A DNA stretch of 64,000 nt from CALNBC01 sp040768925 (GCA_040768925.1 JAXGLZ010000001.1:248001-312000); one strand, 5' to 3'; shown: positions 35,096 through 43,061, numbered from the stretch's first letter. The notes: generated by a model not told the origin, from the sequence alone. Translations and numbers: made by a program.

Positions 35096-35124
35096 TTGTA
35101 AAACCGCTTCCGCAATAGTATAAT
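35096..35124 (+). promoter_or_regulatory. Sigma-A promoter of uppP
   Basis: TTGTAA (35096-35101), 17 bases, TATAAT (35119-35124), 39 bases before the start codon. The sequence from 34877 to 35090, between the divergent Big2 and uppP genes, is AT-rich with no gene seen. Confidence 0.65.
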
Positions 35125-35162
35125 ACCGTGAGGATGATCAAACTTGCCCTTCGGAGGTGCAA

Positions 35163-35954
35163 ATGTCTGTATTTCTGGCCGCCCTGCTGGGGCTGGTGCA
35201 GGGTCTTTGCGAATTTTTGCCCGTTTCCAGCTCGGGGCATCTGGTGCTTTTGCAGAATATTTTCGGCATAACCGAGGGGGCGCTGTTTTTTGACACGATG
35301 CTTCACCTCGGAACGCTTTTTGCCGTCGCCTTCGCCTTTCGAAAAACCCTGGGCGAAATGTTCCGCCATCCCTTTCGCAAATACCCGATGTTCGTCGTGC
35401 TGGCCACCGTGCCCGCGGTGCTTCTCACCCTGCTGTTCCGCAATTTCATCGAGGGCAGCTATTCCGGCTCCTTGCTGGGCTGGGGCTTTTTGGTGACCGC
35501 GATCCTTCTTTTCGTGACGGACCGGATCTCCGCCAGCTTATCCGGCAAGCGCCGGATCGAAAAGATGCGCCCCGGCCATGCCCTTTTGATCGGCGCGGCC
35601 CAGGGGCTGGCGGTATTCCCCGGGGTTTCCCGCTCCGGCGCCACCATTTCCGGCGGGCTTTTCTGCTCTTTGGAGCGGAGCTTTGCGGCGGAATTCGCCT
35701 TTATGATGAGCATTCCCGCCATTTTGGGGGCGGCCGTGCTTCAGGGGGCGGACGTTATTAAGGCCGGGATCGGCAGCGTGGATTGGCTGCCCGTCATCGT
35801 CGGGATGATCGCGGCCTTCTTTTCCGGCCTGCTGGCCATCAACTGGATGCTGAAAATCGTGAAAAAAGGCAAGCTGGGCTGGTTCGCCCTTTACACGGGG
35901 ATCCTGGGCGTTTTGGTGCTGATCGACCGGTACGCCACCCACCTTTTCTTCTGA
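35163..35954 (+). CDS. uppP: Undecaprenyl-diphosphate phosphatase
   Basis: 263-residue polytopic membrane enzyme (BacA/UppP family) that dephosphorylates undecaprenyl diphosphate to recycle the lipid carrier for cell wall synthesis; it also underlies bacitracin tolerance. Both signature loops are intact: LVQGLCEFLPVSSSGHL (E-x-x-x-P-V-S-S-S/T-G-H) near the N terminus and FPGVSRSGATIS in the middle. Eight hydrophobic segments. The start is the ATG after CGGAGGTGC; an in-frame GTG two codons upstream overlaps the Shine-Dalgarno. Followed by ychF after 62 bases. Confidence 0.96.
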   Translation: MSVFLAALLGLVQGLCEFLPVSSSGHLVLLQNIFGITEGALFFDTMLHLGTLFAVAFAFRKTLGEMFRHPFRKYPMFVVLATVPAVLLTLLFRNFIEGSYSGSLLGWGFLVTAILLFVTDRISASLSGKRRIEKMRPGHALLIGAAQGLAVFPGVSRSGATISGGLFCSLERSFAAEFAFMMSIPAILGAAVLQGADVIKAGIGSVDWLPVIVGMIAAFFSGLLAINWMLKIVKKGKLGWFALYTGILGVLVLIDRYATHLFF

Positions 35955-36016
35955 ACCGCCGCGAAGGCGCGGCTTGAACCATTGCGAAAACCCTTTCGCC
36001 ACCAAGGAGGAAGACT

Positions 36017-37105
36017 ATGAAACTCGGCGTGATCGGCCTGCCGAACGTGGGCAAAAGCACCCTTTTCAACGCGCTGACCAAAGCCGGCGCCCAGGCCGCC
36101 AATTACCCTTTTTGCACCATCGAGCCGAACGTGGGGATCGTTTCCGTGCCGGAGCCCCGGCTGGACGATCTGGCGAAGATGTACAACCCCGAGAAATACA
36201 CCCCCGCCACCATCGAATTTGTGGATATCGCCGGCCTTGTGAAAGGCGCCAGCCGGGGCGAGGGCCTGGGCAACAAGTTCCTTTCCCACATCCGGGAGGT
36301 GGACGCCGTCGTCCATGTCGTCCGCTGCTTTGAGGACGGGAACGTCGTCCATGTGGACGGCTCGGTCAACCCGGAACGGGACGCGGAGACGATCAACCTG
36401 GAGCTGATCTTCGCCGATCTCGAAACCCTGGAAAAGCGCGCCGCCAAAGCCCAGAAGCTGGCGAAAACAGACAAAACAGCCAGGCGCGAGCTGGAGCTTT
36501 GCGAGGAGCTGAAAACCCACCTGGAAGCCGGCAGCCCCGCCCGGACCCTGGCGTTTTCGGAGGAGGACAAGACAATCGTCAAAGGCCTGTTCCTGCTGAC
36601 GGACAAGCCCGTCATCTATTGCGCCAACGTGGGCGAAGAGCAGCTTGGCAATAAGGATGACGAATTCGTCTCCCGCATTGCCGCGGTGGCAAAGGCCGAG
36701 GGCGCGGGGCTGATCACCGTCTGCGCCCGGGTGGAAGAGGAGCTTTCGGACATGGACCCGGCGGAAAAGGCGGAATTTTTGGCCGAGCTGGGCATCGAAA
36801 AAAGCGGGCTTGACCAGCTCGTCGTCGCATGCTACGACCTTTTGGGGCTGATGAGCTTCCTCACCGCCGGGCCGAAAGAGGTCCGGGCCTGGACCATCGA
36901 AAAAGGCACGAAAGCGCCCCAGGCCGCGGGAAAGATCCATTCGGACTTCGAGCGCGGGTTCATCCGGGCGGAGGTGGTCCAGTTTGACGACCTGATGGCC
37001 TGCGGCGGCATGACCGGCGCCAAGGAAAAGGGGCTGGTCCGTTCCGAGGGCAAGGACTATGTGATGAAGGACGGGGACGTGGTGCTCTTTCGGTTCAACG
37101 TCTAG
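36017..37105 (+). CDS. ychF: Redox-regulated ATPase YchF (OLA1 family)
   Basis: 362 residues. Obg-type P-loop protein that hydrolyses ATP rather than GTP and binds ribosomes. G1 is GLPNVGKST (7-15), G3 is VDIAGLVKGASRGEGLGN. The G4 motif, NKxD in GTPases, reads NVGE (IYCANVGEE), which gives the ATP preference. The coiled-coil helical insert (about 125-175) and the C-terminal TGS domain (about 280-360, ending KDGDVVLFRFNV) are complete. ATG after AAGGAGGAAGACT. Confidence 0.96.
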   Translation: MKLGVIGLPNVGKSTLFNALTKAGAQAANYPFCTIEPNVGIVSVPEPRLDDLAKMYNPEKYTPATIEFVDIAGLVKGASRGEGLGNKFLSHIREVDAVVHVVRCFEDGNVVHVDGSVNPERDAETINLELIFADLETLEKRAAKAQKLAKTDKTARRELELCEELKTHLEAGSPARTLAFSEEDKTIVKGLFLLTDKPVIYCANVGEEQLGNKDDEFVSRIAAVAKAEGAGLITVCARVEEELSDMDPAEKAEFLAELGIEKSGLDQLVVACYDLLGLMSFLTAGPKEVRAWTIEKGTKAPQAAGKIHSDFERGFIRAEVVQFDDLMACGGMTGAKEKGLVRSEGKDYVMKDGDVVLFRFNV

Positions 37106-37114
37106 ATGTGAGCG

Positions 37115-37435
37115 GCGGCAAAGGCCTGCGGGCCTTTGTTTCCGAAGGATTTTCGTTGCCGCGCAGGGTCGCCGCAAAGTCTGGTCGCGGGCAAGGTCTG
37201 ATCGTCGGCCAGGCCGTTGTCGCAGCCGACATCAATCCTTGATGAAGCGCGGGATCTGTGATTTTGGCGAAGGAAATTTCGGGCAGGAATGCCCGAATGA
37301 CGGCAAATTTGACGTCTGGATTGTTTGCGAAGCCGGTATCAACCCGAGGTGTGAAATCCACTATTCCGGCTCTTGCCGTCAGTTTTGATTGAAGTTTAGG
37401 GGGCTGCCGCCCCAAAAATTCCGGGGCTGGGGTTT
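37115..37435. repeat. Dispersed palindromic repeat, locus 7 (degenerate)
   Basis: GGCAAAGGCC-TGC-GGGCCTTTG hairpin after ychF. One clear core follows (GACATCAATCCTTGATGAAG, then GGATCTGTGATTT), and a second, eroded one with TATCAACCCGAGGTGTGAAAT. Then CTTGCCGTCAGTTTTGATTG and GGGGGCTGCCGCCCC. This is the most diverged copy in the window. Confidence 0.75.
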
Positions 37436-37445
37436 CACTACAACG

Positions 37446-37474
37446 AAAAAGACCGGGGGATTCCCGGTCTTTTT
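37446..37474 (-). terminator. Terminator of the ferritin-like gene
   Basis: AAAAAGACCGGG-GGATT-CCCGGTCTTTTT: symmetric, with T-runs on both strands, 23 bases beyond the ferritin stop. Confidence 0.8.
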
Positions 37475-37497
37475 ACTTTATTGGTTTTTGCTTCGGC

Positions 37498-38010
37498 TTA
37501 TATCCTGATCTTGCGGATATCGTCCTTGAGGCGCTCGATGTCGGTCAGCCAGCTCTCGATGTCCTCCTCGTGCTCCAGCTCGTCGTTGAGGATGGTGACG
37601 GCCATCTGATAGGTGGCGTAGTCCTTGCCCTCGGTGAAGGCGGCGATCTGCTGGTAACGGTCGATGGCGCAGCGCTCGCCGTCCAGATTCTGGTTGAGGA
37701 TGACCTCGACATAGGGATCGTTGGGTTCTTCGTAGGCGCACTGGGCGTGCTTGGTCCAATCCTTTGGATTGAGGATCGGGGTGCCGCCCAGCTGGATGAT
37801 GCGGTCCACCACCATAACGGCGTGGCCCAGTTCTTCCGTCGCGTGGACCAGCAGCTCGGGCTCCACCTCGCTGCGCATCGGGCCTTCCATGACGCGGGCG
37901 CCGATCCAATACTGGTAATAGGCCAGCCATTCCTCGGCCAGCGCGGCGTTCAGCATATCTATCAGCTTCTCCACGTCCAGATTGGCGATTTTTACAGATC
38001 TTTTACCCAT
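37498..38010 (-). CDS. Ferritin-like (bacterioferritin-type) diiron protein
   Basis: 170 residues of a four-helix-bundle ferritin-like fold. First half-site: AEEWLAYYQYW (E26/E27) on helix A and ATEELGHAVMV (E60-x-x-H63) on helix B. The second half-site is NLDGERCAIDRYQQI on helix C and NDELEHEEDIESW (E-x-x-H) on helix D. This E..E-x-x-H pattern binds two irons for oxidation and storage or peroxide detoxification. Methionine ligands for haem are not evident, so I call it ferritin-like rather than true Bfr. ATG after AAGGAGGAC. Single gene. Confidence 0.88.
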   Translation of the reverse strand: MGKRSVKIANLDVEKLIDMLNAALAEEWLAYYQYWIGARVMEGPMRSEVEPELLVHATEELGHAVMVVDRIIQLGGTPILNPKDWTKHAQCAYEEPNDPYVEVILNQNLDGERCAIDRYQQIAAFTEGKDYATYQMAVTILNDELEHEEDIESWLTDIERLKDDIRKIRI

Positions 38011-38433
38011 TTTTTGTCCTCCTTATGTTGGATTTTCATTGATGATACCATTTGTTGCTCATCGCTTTCCGCAAGTAGTATACAACGGTTAACTTTTCTG
38101 CGCAACCCCCTTTGCCAAGAAATCCAAAGGATCGTGGAGCGCCGGGCGAAGCGGATTCCGTTCCCGCCGCGGCAAAGCGAAATCACGGCGGGCCGCATCG
38201 GAGGAAAAATCCCCCGGCGCCGTTCCGTTATTGCGATATATAATATCATAAACGGAACCATTCGTCTTGCCCGTGGCTGCGGCTTTGCATATTGTTTGGA
38301 ATCATGTTTTGCAAAACCCGGGAAAAGGCCTGCGCGCGGGGCGCGCCCCCTTGGATACGGCCGGGCCTGCCGATACGACCGGCCGCAGGCGTTTTTGCCT
38401 TTTACGAAGAGGCTTTGGAAGGAGGTTGAATTT
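38011..38433. other. Non-coding gap upstream of the small ORF at 38434
   Basis: No gene seen. TATAAT at 38239-38244 is a probable -10 on the plus strand without a clear -35. GCCTGC...GCAGGC with TTTTTGCCTTTT behind it (about 38365-38402) could be a leader terminator in front of the small ORF. Confidence 0.4.
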
Positions 38434-38652
38434 ATGTGTTCTTTTATGTGTTGTAATGATACTCTTCATGTTCCCCGCGCCAACGCGGGCCCGGGCAGCA
38501 TAAAAAGCGGCTCCGCCTTAAAAAAAAGCGGAGCTTTTTCGGCCCTTCCCTGCCGCAAACGCAAAAAAAGACGCCCCCGACGAACCGCAAAGCCAAATCC
38601 TTCATCGGGGGCGTGCTTACCGCCGGCTCCCCAGGTGCGGACTGCATCATAG
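38434..38652 (+). CDS. Small Cys-rich ORF of unknown function (doubtful)
   Basis: Possible 72-residue peptide starting MCSFMCCNDTLHVPRANAG, preceded by an excellent AAGGAGGTTGAATTT. The first dozen residues hold three cysteines; the rest is basic and low-complexity. A hairpin (AAAAGCGGCTCCGCC...GCGGAGCTTTTT, 38502-38538) lies inside the frame, so either the true product is shorter and ends in another way, or the frame is fortuitous. Not recognised. The ribosome-binding site is the only strong argument for translation. Confidence 0.3.
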   Translation: MCSFMCCNDTLHVPRANAGPGSIKSGSALKKSGAFSALPCRKRKKRRPRRTAKPNPSSGACLPPAPQVRTAS

Positions 38653-38840
38653 AGACGATTATTCGATATAACGCGGCATAGCCCAAAACCAAAGCTTCCG
38701 GAAGCTCTATAGCCGGGCAAAAAAGCCCCGCGTTTTTGGGTGCATCTTAGGGATTTTGAATCCCGCAACAATTCGGCATAGCCCGGCAGGTTTGACCGGC
38801 TATGCCGATGTTTTTTGATCCGGCATGGGGCTATCGGCGT
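38653..38840. other. Non-coding segment with repeated CGGCATAGCC motifs and terminators
   Basis: GCGGCATAGCCC (about 38676), TCGGCATAGCCC (about 38772) and the hairpin CGGCATAGCC...GGCTATGCCG followed by ATGTTTTTTG (about 38773-38814), a plus-strand terminator form. Just before the segment, ACGCCCCCGACGAA...TTCATCGGGGGCGT (38571-38614) with a minus-strand T-run looks like a terminator for the gene at 38841-39914. GGCTCCCCAGGT at 38625-38636 equals the 3' end of the tRNA-Asn gene at 63473-63484. Confidence 0.45.
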
Positions 38841-39914
38841 TCAGGCATACTGTTTCATGATTCTTTGCAGAAGGGCTTCCCGTTCAAGGCCGACGCCATC
38901 GAAATCCATCGCGCTGATATAGTATTGTTCAATCTTCTTATGGCTTTCCTTTGCCCGTTTGATGCGCTCATACGCCCGCTCCAGCAACTGCTCACTGAGC
39001 GCCGCATTTTGTGCGATGCTGGGCAAATATCCGGCAAGCGCGTCCCTGTTCAGCGCCTGATCCACATCCACGTCCACGGCTGCTTCCGCCGCAAAGGGAT
39101 GCTGTTGATGCAAGCTGACAATACTTGTCCCGAGTTCGGGAAGGATCAAATGCTCGATTTGATCCGGGTACATGGGGCAATAACAGGCCTCTGCGTCATA
39201 GCCGCTCAGGATTGCCTCCTGGCACAGTTTGCCGAGTATCTGGCTGGATACCGCTGCTTCCCCTTTTAAGGCAATCACGCTGGTGCCTTTGATGAGCGTG
39301 TCGATGTAGCTGACGGCGCCCTCCGGGGTGATCGCCGACGCAAACAGTTTTCGCACGTTTCCGACACGCGCCTGTTCTGCCGGCAGCGTCCGGCGGATCA
39401 CATGATTGGTCATCTCGCGGAGCGCTTTTCGGTCCAGGCAGTCTTCATACGCCATTCGGCTGTCAGAATCCATGATCTGCGCCGCTTTCAAACAGCGATA
39501 CGCGCTCTTATAGCACCTGGCCTTTTCCTGGTTCGCTTTTTGGATTTCCTGTTTGTAGGGGATCAGGCGCTCCTGATCCAAATACCGCCCCAGGTTGATG
39601 ATTTCATCAAACGCCCCGGGTATTTTCGGGTCGATCATATGCGGCGCCGTGCCGTCGATGATGGCCACCTGGATTTTGGGGATGCAGATTCCATCCAGAC
39701 TATCCCCGTCTCCGGAGCAGTGCAAGTATTCAATCGCATGCCCTTTTTGCTTGAAAACCTTTGCGATGGCCTTTACAAACGAACTTTTTCCCACGCCCGG
39801 CCCGCCTTTTAAGATGACCAGCCGGCTGTCTTTTTTGCTGTTTAATACGTTGTCATAATAGCTGTAAAATCCATCCGGCGTATTGCCGCCGAAAAAGAGA
39901 TGCCTGTCTGCCAT
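38841..39914 (-). CDS. P-loop ATPase of PRK06851 type, probably sporulation-linked
   Basis: 357 residues. It resembles the PRK06851 group of two-domain P-loop proteins found in spore formers, function unknown. N-terminal Walker A: LKGGPGVGKSSFVKAIAK (about 36-53); a probable Walker B is KIQVAIIDG. The second domain starts near 205 (ITPEGAVSYIDTLIKG), but where relatives have a second Walker A this one reads VIALKGEAAVSSQIL, without GK(S/T), so that site is probably dead. ATG chosen after GGAGGGCAGC; a TTG five codons upstream overlaps that site. Divergent from dpaAB, with a sigma-K-like promoter facing each way. Confidence 0.7.
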   Translation of the reverse strand: MADRHLFFGGNTPDGFYSYYDNVLNSKKDSRLVILKGGPGVGKSSFVKAIAKVFKQKGHAIEYLHCSGDGDSLDGICIPKIQVAIIDGTAPHMIDPKIPGAFDEIINLGRYLDQERLIPYKQEIQKANQEKARCYKSAYRCLKAAQIMDSDSRMAYEDCLDRKALREMTNHVIRRTLPAEQARVGNVRKLFASAITPEGAVSYIDTLIKGTSVIALKGEAAVSSQILGKLCQEAILSGYDAEACYCPMYPDQIEHLILPELGTSIVSLHQQHPFAAEAAVDVDVDQALNRDALAGYLPSIAQNAALSEQLLERAYERIKRAKESHKKIEQYYISAMDFDGVGLEREALLQRIMKQYA

Positions 39915-39944
39915 GTTGCTGCCCTCCAACGTTTTCGCATTTTA

Positions 39945-39973
39945 TAGGGTATGTAGTATTCTGCGATCCGGTT
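39945..39973 (-). promoter_or_regulatory. Sigma-K-like promoter of the PRK06851-type ATPase gene
   Basis: Minus strand: AAC (39973-39971), 17 bases, CATACCCTA (39953-39945). This is an exact match to the sigma-K pattern AC-N16/17-CATAnnnTA. It lies 31 bases before the start codon. Confidence 0.65.
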
Positions 39974-40116
39974 CCTGATCGTCAGCCGGGCCGATTCCCA
40001 TGCGCTCGGCTTCCGTTGCCGTTGGGCCCATTGTTCTTGCGGCGAACCGCCCGTGTGGATGGAACAAGGGACTCGTTCGACCCGGTTCGCTCCCCGCAAT
40101 ATGGAAAGGATTCGAT

Positions 40117-40145
40117 AACCCGGTTCCGCCCTCCTGCATATAGTG
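40117..40145 (+). promoter_or_regulatory. Sigma-K-like promoter of dpaAB
   Basis: AAC (40117-40119), 17 bases, CATATAGTG (40137-40145); one mismatch to CATAnnnTA. In Bacillus subtilis the homologous spoVF operon is transcribed by sigma-K in the mother cell. Confidence 0.6.
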
Positions 40146-40165
40146 CGATATAGGAGGGCGCCCAG

Positions 40166-40975
40166 ATGAAACAACCCTTATTCGCAATAGACCAGACAGA
40201 CAACCGCAATGCTTTCCTGGCTGACGCTCTCGCCCAAGAAGGGTACGACGTTGTGCGTTGGCACTCGGATACAGACCGTTTTCCTCCGCAAGCTGACAGA
40301 CCATACGCAATTGTGTTTTCTCCCGCCAAGTTGATTGCCGAAACCGTTGCTGCGCCCATACCGCCCAAATCATATGTCTTCGGAGGCAACGCGACCCCCG
40401 GCGCTCTGGAATGGATGGCGGAAAACGGGATCGTTTATGTCAATTTTCTCGACGACGAACTGTTTACCATGCTCAATGCCATTCCAACCGCGGAAGGCGC
40501 ATTGATGCTGGCAATGGAACATACGCCCGCCACGGTCAGAGGGATGGAAGTGCTGCTGCTGGGGTACGGCAGGGTGGCGAAATGCGTCAATCAGGTGTTT
40601 GCCGCCCTGGGCGCAAACGTCACCGTGCTGGCCAGAAGCACCAAAGACAGAGCGGAAGCTTCCATATTCGCCCATGCCGCCCGCGATTTTGATGCATTAG
40701 AGGGCCGGATTGCGGCGGATGTCGTGATCAACACCGTTCCGCATTTGGTGTTGACCCGGGATGCGCTCCGCCATCTGAAGCAGGATGCATATGTCATCGA
40801 CTTGGCCTCAAAGCCGGGAGGCGTCGATTTTGAAGCTGCAAAAGAGCTGGGAATCAAGACGGAGCATGCCCTCGGCCTGCCGGGCAAAGTCGCTCCCAAA
40901 ACAGCCGGTGATTACATGAAACGCATCATTTTAAAAACCCTTGCCCACCGCGAAAGGAATGACCATTATGGATAA
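40166..40975 (+). CDS. dpaA: Dipicolinate synthase subunit A
   Basis: 269 residues (relatives are about 290-300). DpaA and DpaB together oxidise dihydrodipicolinate to dipicolinic acid, which is pumped into the forespore and gives spores their heat resistance. The N-terminal part has the family pattern (FAIDQTDNRNAFLADALAQEG); the NAD(P)-binding Rossmann domain has LLLGYGRVAKCVNQVFAALG (about 133-152), and NTVPHLVLTRDAL and VIDLASKPGGVDFEAAKELG follow. ATG after AGGAGGGCGCCC. Overlaps dpaB by 8 bases, so translation is coupled. More AT-rich than the core genes to the left. Confidence 0.92.
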   Translation: MKQPLFAIDQTDNRNAFLADALAQEGYDVVRWHSDTDRFPPQADRPYAIVFSPAKLIAETVAAPIPPKSYVFGGNATPGALEWMAENGIVYVNFLDDELFTMLNAIPTAEGALMLAMEHTPATVRGMEVLLLGYGRVAKCVNQVFAALGANVTVLARSTKDRAEASIFAHAARDFDALEGRIAADVVINTVPHLVLTRDALRHLKQDAYVIDLASKPGGVDFEAAKELGIKTEHALGLPGKVAPKTAGDYMKRIILKTLAHRERNDHYG

Positions 40976-41546
40976 TCTGACAATTGGATTTGCCCTCACC
41001 GGATCCTTTTGTACCCATGCGGACATGCTCCATCAAATACGGCGGCTCAAAGAGGACGGCGCGAACATTGTGCCGATCGTATCGACACATGCGGGTTCTA
41101 TGGACACCAGGTTCGGAACCGCCGCGGATTTGAAGAAGCAGATTTTTGAGATTACCGGCGTGGAACCGTTGGATACAATCGTGCTGACCGAGCCTTTTGG
41201 CCCCAAAATCAAGCTGGACGCACTTGTTATTGCCCCATGCACAGGAAACACGCTGGCAAAGCTTGCCAACGCGATTACGGATACGCCGGTCACGATGGCA
41301 GCCAAGGCGCATCTGCGAAACGAACGGCCGCTGGTGCTTGCCATTGCCACCAACGACGGACTGTCCGGAAACGCCCAGAACATCGGCGCGCTTATAGCGA
41401 GAAAGAATGTCTATTTTGTCCCCTTTGGCCAGGATGATCCCGTTCACAAACCGAGTTCATTGGTGAGCCATCCCGAACTGATTTCTGAAACAGTTCAAGC
41501 CGCACTGCGCGGCAAGCAATTGCAGCCTGTCCTCAGACACTGGTAA
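40968..41546 (+). CDS. dpaB: Dipicolinate synthase subunit B
   Basis: 192-residue flavoprotein-fold subunit of dipicolinate synthase. Landmarks of the family: IGFALTGSFCTHADMLHQI at the N terminus, IVPIVSTHAGSMDTRFG, LDALVIAPCTGNTLAKLANA (the flavoprotein-like loop) and LAIATNDGLSGNAQNIGAL. Start at the ATG behind GAAAGGAATGACCATT; an ATG three codons upstream sits too close to that site. Last gene of the dpaAB unit, with a clean terminator behind it. Confidence 0.94.
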   Translation: MDNLTIGFALTGSFCTHADMLHQIRRLKEDGANIVPIVSTHAGSMDTRFGTAADLKKQIFEITGVEPLDTIVLTEPFGPKIKLDALVIAPCTGNTLAKLANAITDTPVTMAAKAHLRNERPLVLAIATNDGLSGNAQNIGALIARKNVYFVPFGQDDPVHKPSSLVSHPELISETVQAALRGKQLQPVLRHW

Positions 41547-41570
41547 GCTGGTTTTCCAGCTTACCTTTTT
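41542..41570 (+). terminator. dpaAB terminator
   Basis: GGTAAGCTGG-TTT-TCCAGCTTACC followed by TTTTTG; overlaps the dpaB stop codon. Confidence 0.9.
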
Positions 41571-41771
41571 GCTTGTCAAAGGAAGAAGACCCGATGCGGT
41601 GCGGTCGTCGCTTCGGGCCTTCGCAAAAAAGAGTCGATCAGGAAGCAATTGCTTCCGAGTATCCCTTTGATGAACGCTCTTTAAGCGGGCCTTTTGCATT
41701 ACCCCCACCTAATCAAGTAGCTTATGTTCACTTCTCTGATTTTGTAGTATACTCCATATAGTTTGAATGAG

Positions 41772-41816
41772 CTGGTAATGGTCCGGAGTGCTTTGCACCT
41801 GTCTGGGCCCTACCAG
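41772..41816 (+). promoter_or_regulatory. Structured leader hairpin before a truncated ORF
   Basis: One long stem in three steps: CTGGTA/TACCAG, GGTCC/GGGCC, GTGC-TTT-GCAC, with asymmetric internal loops (GGA opposite CTGTCT). Then TCTCCGCTACATAAACAGGAGGAAAAC and an ATG. TATACT near 41749 may be its -10. The compact shape suggests a small cis-regulatory RNA, but it fits no riboswitch family I can name. Confidence 0.35.
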
Positions 41817-41843
41817 TCTCCGCTACATAAACAGGAGGAAAAC

Positions 41844-41951
41844 ATGAACCATCTGATCAGCGAAAACGCGCTCGACGAACTGCACCTTCCGCAAGGTCGG
41901 CAAACAGCACTACCCGATACACTGAGAAAAAGCCATAGAAGATATAACTAA
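41844..41951 (+). pseudogene. 5' stub of an unidentified gene, cut off by the MFS fragment
   Basis: Strong AGGAGG, then MNHLISENALDELHLPQGR and 16 further residues to a stop. The first dozen residues look like a real N terminus, but the rest is antisense to the MFS gene and has no protein character. I read it as the start of a gene whose body was lost when the two sequences were joined at about 41880-41900. Confidence 0.4.
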
Positions 41952-42810
41952 ATACGCTCAAAAAAGCCGATATCCCCACTTCGCTTCGCAAAGCGAGGCT
42001 TGCAAACGGGAAAATAAGTGCGACGATACAGCAGATCGCGCCATAGCGCCGGTTCTTGTCGTTGATGATACCCGCGGCAATCAGCCCGGCAGCGTAAAAT
42101 ATACGGTTGAATACGGGGTTTACGACCTCCGAAACATCAGCGACGGAAAAGTAACAGCCAAGTCCGTTTACAATCGAGCAGAGCAAGGGAATGGAGAGGG
42201 CCAGCGCGATAAGCTTCGCGTCGATTTTTACGGCGCTTGCCTTCCATTGATCCGAGTCGCAGTCAACCGGGTCAAGATACTTTACCAGAACTGCGGACAT
42301 AGCTGCCAAACCGATAAAGACATATACCGCCGCGGCTGATTGCAGCAGCTTTCCGCCATACAGCAGGGACAAAAGCCACGAGCCAACGCTGCCTATCGCA
42401 TAGGAATAGCCAAATACCCTGCCCCGGCATTGCTGGGGAAGATGCGAGGAAAGTCGCGTCAAATAAATGCCGGAAAGCGCCCCTATGCCGATGTTCATCA
42501 GAAGTCCAAAGAGCATGACGCAAAGGGCGTTTTCGATAACTAACGCAAGCGCCGTAAAGATTAATGTGAGCACAACCGCCGACAGCGCGCAGATACGACT
42601 TCCGGCAGCGCGTGGCCTCCATTTGAGCAGTACGGCAAATGCGGCTATGCCGACAGCCTGCATTACATAGTAGAGAACCTCGGTGAACAGAGTCACCTGC
42701 ATCGGCTGGTAATAATCAAACAACCGGTAAAGTACAGATATAAACGCCGAGCCTGTCCACAGGAACACCTGGCCTACTAACAGTGTAAACAAAACTGATT
42801 TTTTAGTCAT
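41857..42810 (-). CDS. MFS-type transporter, truncated at the C terminus
   Basis: 317 residues with about 10 hydrophobic helices; typical MFS proteins have 12 helices and 390 or more residues. N-terminal half: VLFTLLVGQVFLWTGSAFIS; the loop between helices 4 and 5 region reads LSSHLPQQCRGRVFGYSYAI, with the R-G-R-x-F-G pattern of drug or sugar exporters. The end, ...LFADLAEGAVRRARFR, runs into the stub ORF on the other strand, so helices 11-12 are missing and the gene is probably non-functional. ATG after AAAGGTGAG. It diverges from the lipoprotein operon and may once have been its partner exporter. Confidence 0.7.
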   Translation of the reverse strand: MTKKSVLFTLLVGQVFLWTGSAFISVLYRLFDYYQPMQVTLFTEVLYYVMQAVGIAAFAVLLKWRPRAAGSRICALSAVVLTLIFTALALVIENALCVMLFGLLMNIGIGALSGIYLTRLSSHLPQQCRGRVFGYSYAIGSVGSWLLSLLYGGKLLQSAAAVYVFIGLAAMSAVLVKYLDPVDCDSDQWKASAVKIDAKLIALALSIPLLCSIVNGLGCYFSVADVSEVVNPVFNRIFYAAGLIAAGIINDKNRRYGAICCIVALIFPFASLALRSEVGISAFLSVFSYIFYGFFSVYRVVLFADLAEGAVRRARFR

Positions 42811-43061
42811 GGCATCACTCACCTTTGGGATACATCTATTTGTCGAAAAAGAGCACATTCAATAATTATTTATTGTAACATGCAATCTGCCGTAAATAAA
42901 CCCCGTAATTTACCAAACGTCTGAAATACCCCGTTACGGGCAAGACTACCCCAAAACCACCCCTCGCTTTACTTATAACTACCCCTTGTTTGGACTGTTC
43001 TATGAAGCAATATAAAGTTATGCTGTAAATGTTAGAATCTCATTACACGGAGGTGATAGCA

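Noticed and set aside
38466..38771. 101-codon minus-strand frame between the ferritin and ATPase genes
   Set aside because: Crosses two terminator-like hairpins, lacks a ribosome-binding site and has no recognisable features.
41573..41761. 62-codon frame after the dpaAB terminator
   Set aside because: No ribosome-binding site and no protein character; it spans the probable promoter of the next leader.
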